From Papio anubis (lineage: Eukaryota; Chordata; Mammalia; Primates; Cercopithecidae), in assembly GCF_008728515.1 (NCBI RefSeq), contig NC_044977.1, positions 166,021,139 to 166,085,138 on the forward strand: a DNA stretch of 64,000 nucleotides, written 5' to 3'. The notes beneath the pieces are model-generated. The model ran no database searches. It saw only the letters and a list, made by a program, of their open reading frames with translations, and was not told the origin of the DNA. This document shows, piece by piece, positions 11,396 to 20,913 of the stretch. Position numbers and translations under genes: made by a program. Each line of letters starts with the position of its first letter. Position 1 is the stretch's first letter.

Positions 11396-11409
11396 GTTAC
11401 CTGGGAAAC
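11396..11409. promoter_or_regulatory. X-box (RFX-type) motif upstream of EFHB
   Basis: GTTACC-TG-GGAAAC fits the RFX X-box consensus RYYNYY-N(1-3)-RRNRAC at every position. It lies 214 bases upstream of the EFHB initiator position. RFX factors drive ciliary genes, which fits EFHB's axonemal role. Binding is inferred. Confidence 0.55.
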
Positions 11410-11461
11410 AGGGGCGGGACTTGGCGCTCAAGTCTTCCTTGGACAGATCCCCGCACATCTC

Positions 11462-11575
11462 TCATTTCTCTCTCTCTCTCTCTCTCTCTTGCCTTTCCTC
11501 TCTCCCTTCTCCCCCTCTCCTATCCCTCCTCCTCCTCCCCTCTATCCCTGCTTCCTCTCTCTTTTTCTTTGTTAG
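11462..11575. repeat. CT-rich tract with (TC)n microsatellite
   Basis: TTTCTCTCTCTC and onward is followed by a nearly unbroken pyrimidine run ending TTTTTCTTTGTTAG. On the plus strand this looks like a very strong polypyrimidine tract and AG acceptor at 11574-11575. Confidence 0.85.
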
Positions 11576-11672
11576 ATTTGGAGGGCAAGAAAACTTGAGT
11601 GATGTGGCGTTGGGCGCTAGATCAAATGTTCACCAACTTCTCTGGTTTCCCAAGCAATGCAGTCCTTTTAGG

Positions 11673-11738
11673 ATGGTTTCAACGATTGGCTTCTTCCTGG
11701 CCATTGGCCTCTTCATGTTGGTGATGATGAACAAATAA
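11673..11738 (+). CDS. Candidate 21-residue membrane micropeptide ORF (speculative)
   Basis: An ATG with A at -3 and G at +4 opens a 21-codon frame. From residue 5 on it is a single hydrophobic stretch (IGFFLAIGLFMLVMM), ending NK and a stop. The stop overlaps an AATAAA hexamer. Upstream, a long pyrimidine tract ends in AG at 11575, so a plus-strand exon divergent from EFHB could begin at 11576. The same frame is open from the AG. I do not recognise the peptide. It could be chance or a decayed gene fragment; there is no transcript evidence here. Confidence 0.2.
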   Translation: MVSTIGFFLAIGLFMLVMMNK

Positions 11739-11934
11739 ACTTTCTGGTGATGATCCCTTTTTTTAGGTCGTTCCTTGTCCAAGTACCTCCACCCTGCATG
11801 TAGTTATTTTAGTACTAACAAACAACTGTAAATTCTAGAAATATTATATTTGACAACTGTGGCATAAAGACATCGTAAAGTCATTGAGAACATTTACACT
11901 TTAATAACTAGGCTTTAAATCACATTTAAAGTGC

Positions 11935-12278
11935 TTTTTTGTTTTTTGTTTTGTTTTGTTTTGTTTTTGAGATCGAGTCTCCCTCTGTCGCCCAGGCTGG
12001 AGTGCAGTGGCACAATCTCGGCTCACTGCAACCTCTGCCTCCTGGGTCCAAGCAATTCTCCTGCCTTAGCCTTCCGGGTAGCTGGGATTACAGGCATGCG
12101 CCACCACGCTAGGCTAATTTTTGTATTTTTAGTAGAAACGGGGTTTTACCATGTTGGTGAAACCAGGTGGTGGTTTGAGACCAGCCGGCTGGTCTCCTAA
12201 CTCCTAACCTCAAGTGATCGACCCACCTCAGCCTTCCAAAGTGCTGGGATTACAGGTGTGAGCCAGTGCACCTGGCCT
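11935..12278 (-). mobile_element. Alu with an internal inverted insertion
   Basis: Antisense Alu with a GTTTT-rich tail. Near 12159-12186 it contains a short sense-orientation Alu piece (GAAACCAGGTGGTGG...GAGACCAGCC), making a palindrome at 12177-12196. Confidence 0.85.
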
Positions 12279-12495
12279 AAAGTAAATATTTTAAAGTTTG
12301 AGATATGCTACACAATAAGGCATATTGTATTTTAAAGATAATGTGGCAACTAAAACTTTATTGTTTTTAAGTAGGAGTTTTTTCTTAATTGGGGTTTCAC
12401 CCCTCAGATTTTAATGAAAGTATATTTGGTAAATATTTGTCATGTTCTACACATATAGGTTATAAAACACCTAGCTTAGAATTTGAACTGAATTA

Positions 12496-12800
12496 GGCTG
12501 GGCACGGTGGCTCACACCTTTAATCCCAGCACTTTGGGAGGCTGAGGCAGGCGGATGACTTGAGGTCAGGAGTTTGAGACCAGCCTGGCCAACATCGTGA
12601 AACCCTGTCTCTACTAAAAATATAAAAATTAGCTGGGCATGGTGGCCAGCGCCTGTAATCCCAGCTACTCAGAAGGCTGAGGCAAGAGAATCACTTAAAC
12701 CCGGAGGCAGAGCTTGCAGTGAGCCGAGATGGCGCCACGACACTCTACCCTGAACAACAGAGTGAGACTCCATTAAAAAAAAAAAAAAAAAAAAAAAAAA
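12496..12800 (+). mobile_element. Alu, full length
   Basis: Sense Alu from GGCTGGGCACGGTGGCTCAC to a long poly(A) that runs straight into the next Alu. Confidence 0.9.
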
Positions 12801-12801
12801 C

Positions 12802-13106
12802 GGCTGGGCACGGTGGTTCATGCCTGTAATCCCAGCACTTTGGGAGGTGGAGGCGTGTAGATCACGAGGTCAGGAGTTCGAGACCATCCTGGTCAACATG
12901 GTAAAGCCCCGTTTCTACTTAAAATACAAAAATTAGCTGGGCCTGGTGGCAGGCACCTGTAGTCCCAGCTACTTGGAAGGCTGAGGCAGGAGAATCACTT
13001 GAACCTGGGAGGCGGAGGTTGCAGTGAGCCAAGATCACACCACTGCACTCCAGCCTGACGACAGGGTGAGATTCCATCTCAAAAAAAAAAAAAAAAAAAA
13101 AAAAAA
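12802..13106 (+). mobile_element. Alu, full length
   Basis: Sense Alu beginning directly after the poly(A) of its neighbour and ending in its own long A-tract. Confidence 0.9.
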
Positions 13107-13187
13107 CAATTTGAAAAGAATTTACAGGATTCCAGAACTCTACGAAAAGCCCTTAAAATCCAAAAATATTTTTTAAAAGTGTGTAGG

Positions 13188-13671
13188 AGTCTGGCCACAG
13201 TCACTCATACCTGTAATCCCAACACTTTGGGAAGCCAAGGCAGGAGAATTGCTTAACACTAAAAATCCAATTAGCCCAGCGTGGTGGCTCACATCTGTAG
13301 TCTCAGCTATCTGAGAGGCTGAAGTGGGAGGATCACTTGAGCCCAGGAGGTCTACACTGCAGTGAGCCATCATTGCACCATTGTATGCCAGCCTGGGCAA
13401 CAGAGTGAAAAAATAAATAAATAAATAAATAAATAAATAAATGTCCAGGAGTTCAAGACAAGCATGGGCAATACAGTGAGACCTGTCTCTACAAAAAATT
13501 TCAAAAATCAGCCAGGTGTAGTGGTACATGCCTGTATTCCTAGCTACTCAGGAGGCTGGGAGGATCACTTGAGCCCAGGAATTCAGGCTGTAGTGAGATA
13601 TGATAATGCCACTGCACTCTAGCCTGGGTGATGGAGTGAGATCCTGTCTCAAAAAATAAAAATAAAAAATA
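13188..13671 (+). mobile_element. Composite old Alu with (AAAT)n insert
   Basis: Diverged sense Alu pieces in an odd order: a truncated first arm, then an arm ending in a (AAAT)n tract at 13411-13441, then the middle and right arm of another copy to 13671. It is probably an AluJ-age copy disrupted by a second Alu fragment. Confidence 0.7.
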
Positions 13672-13672
13672 A

Positions 13673-13980
13673 GGCCAGGTGCAGTGGCTCACACCTGTAA
13701 TCCCAGCACTTTGGGAGGCCTAGGTGGGCAGATCATTTGAGGTCAGGAGTTCGAGACCAGCCTGACCAACATAGTGAAACCCTGTCTCTACTAAAAATAC
13801 AAAAATTAGCTGGGCATGGTGGCCGGTGCTTGTAATCCCAGCTACTTGGGAGGCTGAGGCAGAAGAATCACTTGAACCCAGGAGGTAGAGATTGCAGTAA
13901 GCCAAGATCGTGCCATTGCACTCCAGCCTGGGTGACAAGAGCGAAACTCCGTCTCAAAATAATAAATAAATAAATAATTA
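13673..13980 (+). mobile_element. Alu, full length
   Basis: Sense Alu (GGCCAGGTGCAGTGGCTCAC) ending in an AATAAATAAAT tail. Confidence 0.9.
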
Positions 13981-13998
13981 AAAGTGAGTAGGGTATAC

Positions 13999-14246
13999 TA
14001 GGGAGGCCAAGGCAGGAGGATCACTTGAGTTCAAGACCAGCCTGGCCAACATGACGAAACCCCACCTCTACTAAAAATACAAAAATTAGCTGGGTGTGGT
14101 GATGCTTACTTGTAGTCTCAGCTACTCAGGAGGCTGAGGCAGGAGAATCACTTGAACCAGGGAGGCAGAGGTTTCAGTGAGCCGAGATCGCACCACTGCA
14201 CTCCAGCCTGGATGACAGAACGAGACTTTGTCTCAAAAAAAAAAAA
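13999..14246 (+). mobile_element. Alu, 5' truncated
   Basis: The sense Alu lacks its first ~50 bases, begins at CTAGGGAGGCCAAGGCAGGA and ends in poly(A). Confidence 0.85.
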
Positions 14247-14249
14247 CCA

Positions 14250-15975
14250 AAAAACTATTTTCTACAACTTTCTAGAAGGCTAATATAAATATTCTTCTCC
14301 TTAGTTCTTTTTTTATGGTGCCAAATTTAAAGTTTTATTTGAGACATTGCATTTTCCATTTGCAATAGTGTTTATAAAGTGCAATGTTATTTCCTTCCAC
14401 GAGCACATGTTCCATACTCAAGTATTGAGAATGCCCAAGAATTTACTATAGCAGCTCAATTTTTAAACTACTACAAACAGTCATATTGTGACCATGAAGA
14501 AGTTATCCTGAAGACAAAAGCTAACACACACAAAATAGGACAGCAGTGAGATCATCAGGACCAAAGCTCTGATCAAACTGTACCTAAAACTCACATAACT
14601 CTAGACTTACAGTTACACGGGCCAGTGTCCCTGTTTGACTCGCATTTTCTGTTAACTATAACTGAGACATCTTTATGTCTACCACACTTAACAGTCAACA
14701 TCCCTTAAGACTTTACTTACAGAAAACTTTTCATGGCTGGTAAATACTCTTCTCTCTTTTCCTTTGAGCTCCTCCAGTACCAAGAGTCTGAGTCACTCAC
14801 TTTATCACTTCTCTCTCTCTCTCAGACATACACACATACAACAAACCCTTGTGGCATATTTGTGGTGTTTTACCTAACTTTCTGCCCTTCCCTTGGTTAT
14901 AGCCCCGACCCTGGTACAAGATAACATTTAACATTTGTTACACTGAATTGTGACTGTCAGTGCTTCTGTCTCCTCCTCCCCTGAAGACTGTCAGCTCCTG
15001 AGGGCCTGACAGTCCCTTGACTCAACTCCTCTCTACTTCAATGTTTTATGCTTTGACCCCAAAAGATTCAGCTTCATAGGGAGAGAGGTGGAAGGCTGAA
15101 GGGCATCCATCCAAACTTGTTTACTAACATTTGTATGTTCTTCCCTAGTTAACTGCCTCTATGCCTTGGCTGGAGAGGGAGCCACCTAGGTTCCCTTCAC
15201 CTGGAATGTCTATTTTCACACATTCCAAACTCAAGGTCAACTCTGAAAGGAGTAAGGGCTGTAATTGACTGGGAAAGGACATGTGGCAACTTTCTGAGAT
15301 TATGGTAATGTTCTGTATCTCAGTAGGGATGTGGGTTACACAGGTAACATGTTTTGACATTTGTCAAAATATGAAATTATGCTCTTAAGACACGTGCATT
15401 TATTTCATTTTATGGATATTTGACCTTTAAAAAGGTTCACATATTGAACTCTAGTAAATGGCATGCATGATGAAATGTTTAAAGGAATGTCTACACATGT
15501 TCATAATTTTGAAATGCATAAAGTGTTGATACATGGCTGGACATACGTGATAAAGTCAAGTGTAGTAAAATGCTAGTTGTAGAATCTGGGTGGTGGATAT
15601 TTGGGTGTTCACAGTACAATTACTTTGATGTTCTGAATGTTTGAAAATGTTCATCATAAAATGTTAGGAAAAAAATAAGAAATGTGGGCTAACATCTCTG
15701 ATGTCTTCACAGTCACAGACTTGGTTTAGACCTCATTACATCTTAACTGGAATCTTGCAATCACCCTTACACTGGCCTTCATGTTAGCCCACTGCAGTCT
15801 CTCCTCACCGCAAGGATCGCCAGAGAGAACCTTCAGAAACATAAATTGGACCTCTGTGATCCGGTCCCTGCCAACCTCTTCAGCTTCATCCCTGACGCTT
15901 GCCGCCTTACTGCAGCCTGTACTACAGTTCAACCCAGGGCTTGCAGTTCCACTCACACACTGGGCTATGTTATGA
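14250..15975. other. Intergenic DNA, no gene recognised
   Basis: No coding exon or RNA gene was recognised. Short stretches near 14930-15030 and 15680-15850 look like heavily decayed ancient repeats but cannot be assigned by eye. Confidence 0.45.
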
Positions 15976-15981
15976 CTTTCT

Positions 15982-16289
15982 GGTTTTGTTTTGTTTTGTT
16001 TTTGAGACGAAGTCTCACTCTGTCACCCAGGCTGGAGTGCAGTGGTGCAATCTTGGCTCACTGCAAGCTCTGTCTCCGGGGCTCAAGCGATTCTCCTGCC
16101 TCAGCCTCCTGAGCAGCTGAGATTACAGGCACCCGCCAACATGCCCAGCTATTTTTTGTACTTTCAGTAGAGACGGGGTTTCACCGTGTTGGCCAGGCTG
16201 GTCTCGAACTCCTGACCTCAGGTGATCCACCCGCCTTGGCCTGCCAAAGTGCTAGGATTACAGGTATGAGTCACCACACCCAGCCTACT
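15982..16289 (-). mobile_element. Alu, full length
   Basis: Antisense Alu flanked by TATGACTTTCT on both sides (15970-15981 and 16290-16301). Confidence 0.9.
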
Positions 16290-16406
16290 TTATGACTTTC
16301 TACTTTTGCTCCTATTGTCCCCTTTGCTTGGAATGCTCTATTCCAACACATCCTCTGCCCTCCTTGCCTGGTAAATACTCTTCAAGACTCAACCCAGGGA
16401 TTACTT

Positions 16407-16454
16407 CTTCCCAGTGGCACGTCTTCCCAGTAGCACGTCTTCCCAGTAGCACGT
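16407..16454. repeat. Three-copy 16-bp minisatellite
   Basis: CTTCCCAGTRGCACGT is repeated three times head to tail; copies 2 and 3 are identical and copy 1 differs at one base. Confidence 0.95.
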
Positions 16455-16475
16455 CCTGGGTTGGGTCTCCTCCTT

Positions 16476-16782
16476 CTTTTTTTTTTTTTTTTTTTTTTTT
16501 TGAGACGGAGTCTCACTCTGTCACCAAGGCTGGAGTGAAGTGGCATGATCTCGGCTCACTGCAATCTCTGCCTCCCGGGTTCACGCCATTCTCCTGCCTC
16601 AGTCTCCTGAGAAGCTGGGACTACAGGCACCTGCCACCACACCCAGCTAATTTTTTGTGTTTTTAATAGAGACGGGATTTCACCATGTTAGCCAGGATGG
16701 TCTCGATCTCCTGACCTTGTGATACGCCAGCCTCAGCCTCCCAGAGTGCTGGGATTACAGGCATGAACCACCACACCCAGCC
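16476..16782 (-). mobile_element. Alu, full length
   Basis: Antisense Alu with a ~24-base T tail. TGGGTCTCCTYCTT on both sides is the target duplication. Confidence 0.9.
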
Positions 16783-18681
16783 ATGGGTCTCCTTCTTTCA
16801 TGCTCCCATAGCACCTCAAACTTATTTGTAACATAGTATTTATCCTACTATGATCTATGTGGGTTTCCATGTCTGTATACTAAACTAGATGCTTCTTGAA
16901 GAGCAAGCCTTCTAAAGGCATGCACAGGGTCTGATCTAAAAGAGGCTTTGATAAGCCACTGTAGAACTGAACAATTGATATTGAACTGGCATGGATGACA
17001 TTCTGGCACTCTCCAACAACTTCGTGTTATAGATTTGATTGTATCTCCTCTACAGGAGTTTAAGGCCCACTGCCCCTATTGACTCAGCCATCTTTCTATG
17101 TCTCTCAAACACCATCTTCCTCATGAAGTCAACTCAATTTCCTGCCCCAGTTTGGAATGATCTCTCCAATTCCTTTAAAGGCTTACTTTCTATGTACTTC
17201 TTTTTTTTTTTTAATGAGATTATGCACCTTTTTGGGCAAATTTTGACTGGGAAAAATTAAACTACATTGACTGATCAAAAAAAAAAAAAAACTGCCACAG
17301 AATTTGCTACATACTTGGGTCCTTCAATGTTTCAAGTGTGTGGAACGGTGCTGCATCTATACTTGGGTTATCTTACTCAGTGGTGGGCCCTGAGAAAGCA
17401 CCACCAGAGGGAGAAGATCCACCAACAGTGAATCCCCTAGGCATTCCTCCTGCACTCTGCTACAGCTTGGTAATGATGGGATTGCAGACTTTCTCCAGCC
17501 CTTTCTGCTGATGTTCAAATTCTTCCTTCTCAACAGCCTGATTCTTATCTATCCAGTTAATAATTTCATTCTGCCTGACAAGAATCTTCTGTTTGTCTTC
17601 ATCATGAATCTTGCCTTGAAGTTTCTCATCTTCAACAGTTGCTTCCATGTTGAATTCATAGGATTCAAGGGAATTCTTGGATGACACCTGTCTCTGCTTC
17701 TCATCTTCAGCTTTGTACTGCTCAGCCTCCTGGACCATACGCTTAATATCTTTCTTGCTAAAATGGCCCTTGTCATTAGTGACAGTACTCTTGTTCTCTT
17801 TTCCTGTACTCTTGTGCACAGCAGAGACATTGAAGGTGCCATTGGCACCAATATCAAATGTGACTTCAATGTGAGGAACACCTTGGAGTGCAAAAGGTAT
17901 GCCTATGAGTTGAAACTTGCCAAGCAGGTTGGTATCCTTGGTCATGACATGCTCACCCTTCATAAACCTGAATAAGCACATCAGGATGCTTGTCAGGGTA
18001 GGTAGTGAAGGTCTGTCTGCTTGGAAGGAATGGTATTATGCTTAATGAGAACAGTCATGACTACACCAGCAGTTTCAATACCATGGAAAGGAAGAATGAC
18101 ATACAAGAGCAACAAATCTTGAGCATTTTCAGATTTGTTGCCAGACAGAATGGCTGCTTGAACAGCTGCACCATAAGCAACAGCTTCTTTAGGGCTGATG
18201 CTCTTATTCAGTTATTTTCCATTGAAAAAGTCTTAGAGAAGCTTCTGAATCTTGGGGATACAAGTAGAACCATCATCCAGGAAAATATCATGAATCTGTG
18301 ACTTGTCTAGTTTGGCATCTTGAAGGGCTTTCACTACGGGGTCCAGGTGTCACAGAAAAGGTCAGCATTCAGTTCTTCAAATCGGGCATGTGTAAAAGGT
18401 ATAGAAGTTCATTCCTTCATAGAGATAATGGATCTCAATACTAGCCTGGTTGCTCAAGAGAGAGTGTACTTAGCATGTTCACAAGCAGTATGGAGATGTT
18501 AGATAGCTCTCTTATTCTCACTGATATCTTTTATATGCTTGTGCTTGAACTCGGCAATAAAATGGTGGACCACTTGGTTGTCAAAGTCTTTTCCACCTAA
18601 GTTAGTGTCTCCTGCTGTAGATTTCACCTCAAAGATTCCATCTTCAACAGTGAGGACTGACACATTTAAAGTGCCACTTCC

Positions 18682-18982
18682 AGGCCAAGTGCAGTGGCTC
18701 ACGCCTGTAATCCCAGTACTTTGGGAGGCTGAGGCAGGTGGATCACCTGAGGTCAAGAGTTCGAGACCAGCCTGGCCAACATGGCAAAACTCTGTCTCTA
18801 TTAAAAATACAAAAATTAGCTGAGGATGGTGGCGCATGCCTGTAATCTCAGCTACTTGGGAGGCTGAGGCACAAGAATGGCTTGAACCCTGGAGGCAGAG
18901 GTTGCAGTGAGCCAAGATTGCACCACTGCACTCCAGCCTGGGCAACAGAGTGAGATTCTGTCTTACAAAAAAAAAAAAAAAA
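18682..18982 (+). mobile_element. Alu inside the HSPA8 pseudogene (first of a pair)
   Basis: Sense Alu. The pseudogene word CCACTTCC occurs just before it and again after its partner (near 19293), marking the duplicated target. Confidence 0.88.
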
Positions 18983-19290
18983 GCCAGGAATGGTGGCTCA
19001 CGCCTGTAATCCCAGCACTTTGGGAGGCTGAGGGGGGCAGATCACCTGAAGTCAGGAGTTCGAGACCAGCCTGGCCAACACGGTGAAACCACATCTCTAC
19101 TAAAAATATTTTAAAAATTAGTCAGGTGTGGTGGTGGGCACCTGTAATCCCAGCTACTCAGGAGGCTGAGGCAGGAGAATCACTTGAACCCAGGAGGCAG
19201 AGATTACAGTGAGCCAAGATCACACCACTCCAGCCTGGGTAACAGAGTGAGAATCCATCTCAAAAAAATAAATAAATAAAAATTCAAAAA
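18983..19290 (+). mobile_element. Alu inside the HSPA8 pseudogene (second of a pair)
   Basis: Sense Alu starting immediately at the poly(A) of the first and ending in an AATAAATAAAT tail, so it probably inserted into that tail or the reverse. Confidence 0.88.
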
Positions 19291-19536
19291 TACCACTTCC
19301 AAGGTCAAAGATCGGCACGTTTCTTTGAGCTCCAACCTTCTGTCTAAGGCATAAGCAATAGAAGCAGCAGTTTGCTCACTGATAATTCTCAGTACATTGA
19401 GATAATAGTTCCAGCATCTTTGGTAGCCTGATGCTGAGAATCATTAAACTAAGCTGATATTGTGACCACAGCATTGGTAACACTCTTCCCAAGGTAGGCT
19501 TCTGCCATTTCCTTCATCTTTGTCAGAACAATAGAG

Positions 19537-20062
19537 CAGCTGTCCCCAACCTTTTTGGCATCAGGGACCAGCTTCATGGAAGACAATTTTTCCACAGATC
19601 AAGTTGCAGGGGGTAGGATGGGGGGAAGATAGTTTTAGGATGATTCAAGCACATTACATTTATTGTGCACTTTATATTATTATTACATTGTAATATATAA
19701 TGAAATAATTATATAACTCATCATAATGTACCATCAGTAGGAGCCCTGAACTTGTTTTCTCACAACTAGACTGTCCCATCTGGAGGTGATGGAAGACAGT
19801 GACAGATCATCAGGCATTAGATTCTCATAAGAAGTGCTAGATCCCTTGCGTGTGCAATTCACAATAGGGTTGACACTCTTATGAGAATCTAATGCTGCCA
19901 CTGACCTGACAGGAGCTCAGGTGATAATGTGAATAATGGGGATCCGCTGTAAATACAGATGAAGATTCACTGACTTGCTGCCACTCACCTCCTGCTGCGC
20001 AGCCAGTTCCTAACAGGCCACAGCCCGGTACCAGTCCGTGGCCTGGGGATTGAGGACCCGTG
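19537..20062. mobile_element. hAT-type non-autonomous DNA transposon
   Basis: It has terminal inverted repeats: left CAGCTGTCCCCAACC, and right, read in reverse, CACGGGTCCTCAATCC. It is flanked by the 8-base pair CAATAGAG (19529-19536) and CCCTAGAG (20063-20070), 6 of 8 matching, as for hAT targets. It sits exactly within the HSPA8 pseudogene, whose reading resumes on both sides. A perfect internal inverted repeat lies at 19814-19831 and 19878-19895. I do not assign a subfamily. Confidence 0.8.
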
Positions 20063-20636
20063 CCCTAGAGGACACCTTTCTGGACAGAAGTTTTTTTTAT
20101 CTCTCCCTTGTATTCTACTTGGACCTTGGGCCTGCCAGCATTATTCACTACCATGAAGGGCCAATGCTTCATATCAGACTGGACAACAGCATAATCAAGT
20201 CTGTGTCCAATCAGCAATCAGATTTGGCATCAAAAAGTGCGTTCATGGGGTTCATTGCAACTTGATTCTTTGTGGCATCACTGAGCAATTGTTCAGTATC
20301 AGTAAAGGTGACATAGCTTGGAGTGATTGGATTTCCCTGATCACTGGCAATTACCTCTATTTTTCCATGCTGGAAAACAACCACACAAGAGTAGATGGTG
20401 CCAAGATGAATACCTACTGCAGGTCCCTTAAACATGGTTGTTTGCATGTAGGCTGGATTGGATTGTGAAGAAAGACACGGGAACCCCAAAAGTGGCCACT
20501 GCATTTAATAAATCCCAATAAATTCTTCAAATGACTTTGCAGTATGTAAATCAAGGTAAGGCCTCACTCAATTCATTCAGTCATTCTACACATAGGTATT
20601 GAGTCCCTCCCTATTTTGTGTCAGTGTTGGGAATAC

Positions 20637-20912
20637 AGTTAGCCCTCTGTATTCCATAGAAAGTATTTGAGTTAAAAAATGAAAAAACACAAAATAATAC
20701 AAATTAAAAAACAATACAACTATTTACATATCATTTACATTGTATTACTTATTATAAGTAATCTGAAGATGATTTAAAGCATACAGAATAGCCTACATGC
20801 AAATACTACACCATTTTACATGAGACTAGAGCATCTGCAAATTTTGGTACCCTCATGGTGGGGGAATAGGGGAGTGTCCAAGAACCAGTCACCAGCAGAT
20901 GGACTGACTGTA
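20637..20912. mobile_element. Tigger-like (Tc1/mariner) non-autonomous element
   Basis: Starts TAGCCCTCTGTATTCC and contains TTATAAGTAATCTGAAGATG, ATGCAAATACTACACCATTT and AGAGCATCTGCAAATTTTGG, in the same order as the copy at 49195-49606. It has no coding capacity. Confidence 0.65.
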
Positions 20913-20913
20913 T

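Larger units (their letters stand above)
16290..16940 (-). mobile_element. Ancient L2-like fragment, split by an Alu
   Basis: TTGCTTGGAATGCTCTATTCC, TCTTCAAGACTCAACCCAGG and, after the Alu at 16476-16782, CATAGCACCTCAAACTT and GATGCTTCTTGAAG follow the reverse of the L2 3' end. Confidence 0.5.
17206..20495 (-). pseudogene. HSPA8: Processed HSPA8 (HSC70) pseudogene, interrupted
   Basis: The minus strand carries an intronless copy of HSC70 mRNA. The 5'UTR is near 20440-20495, and the start region reads FKGPAVGIHLGTIYSCVVVF, a mutated form of the family's phosphate-binding motif. ATPase-domain pieces follow around 19300-19530 and 18000-18680, and the substrate-binding domain lies at 17460-17981 (for example IPFALQGVPHIEVTFDI). 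The coding end reaches about 17375, then comes the 3'UTR and a poly(A) tail seen as plus-strand T's at 17202-17212. There are frameshifts, missing segments and a stop at 17460-17462. Two Alus (18682-19290) and a hAT transposon (19537-20062) interrupt it. It cannot make a chaperone. HSC70 retrocopies are common in primates, so the family call is firm; the specific pseudogene number is not given. Confidence 0.92.

Noticed and set aside
13173..13529. Many 60-125 codon frames with recurring [15 protein letters not shown] motifs
   Set aside because: These are Alu translations in either orientation; the same peptides recur at every Alu in the window.
17460..17981. 173-codon HSP70-like frame as a possible functional gene
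   Set aside because: It is only the C-terminal piece of an HSPA8 processed pseudogene with frameshifts, insertions and an early stop.
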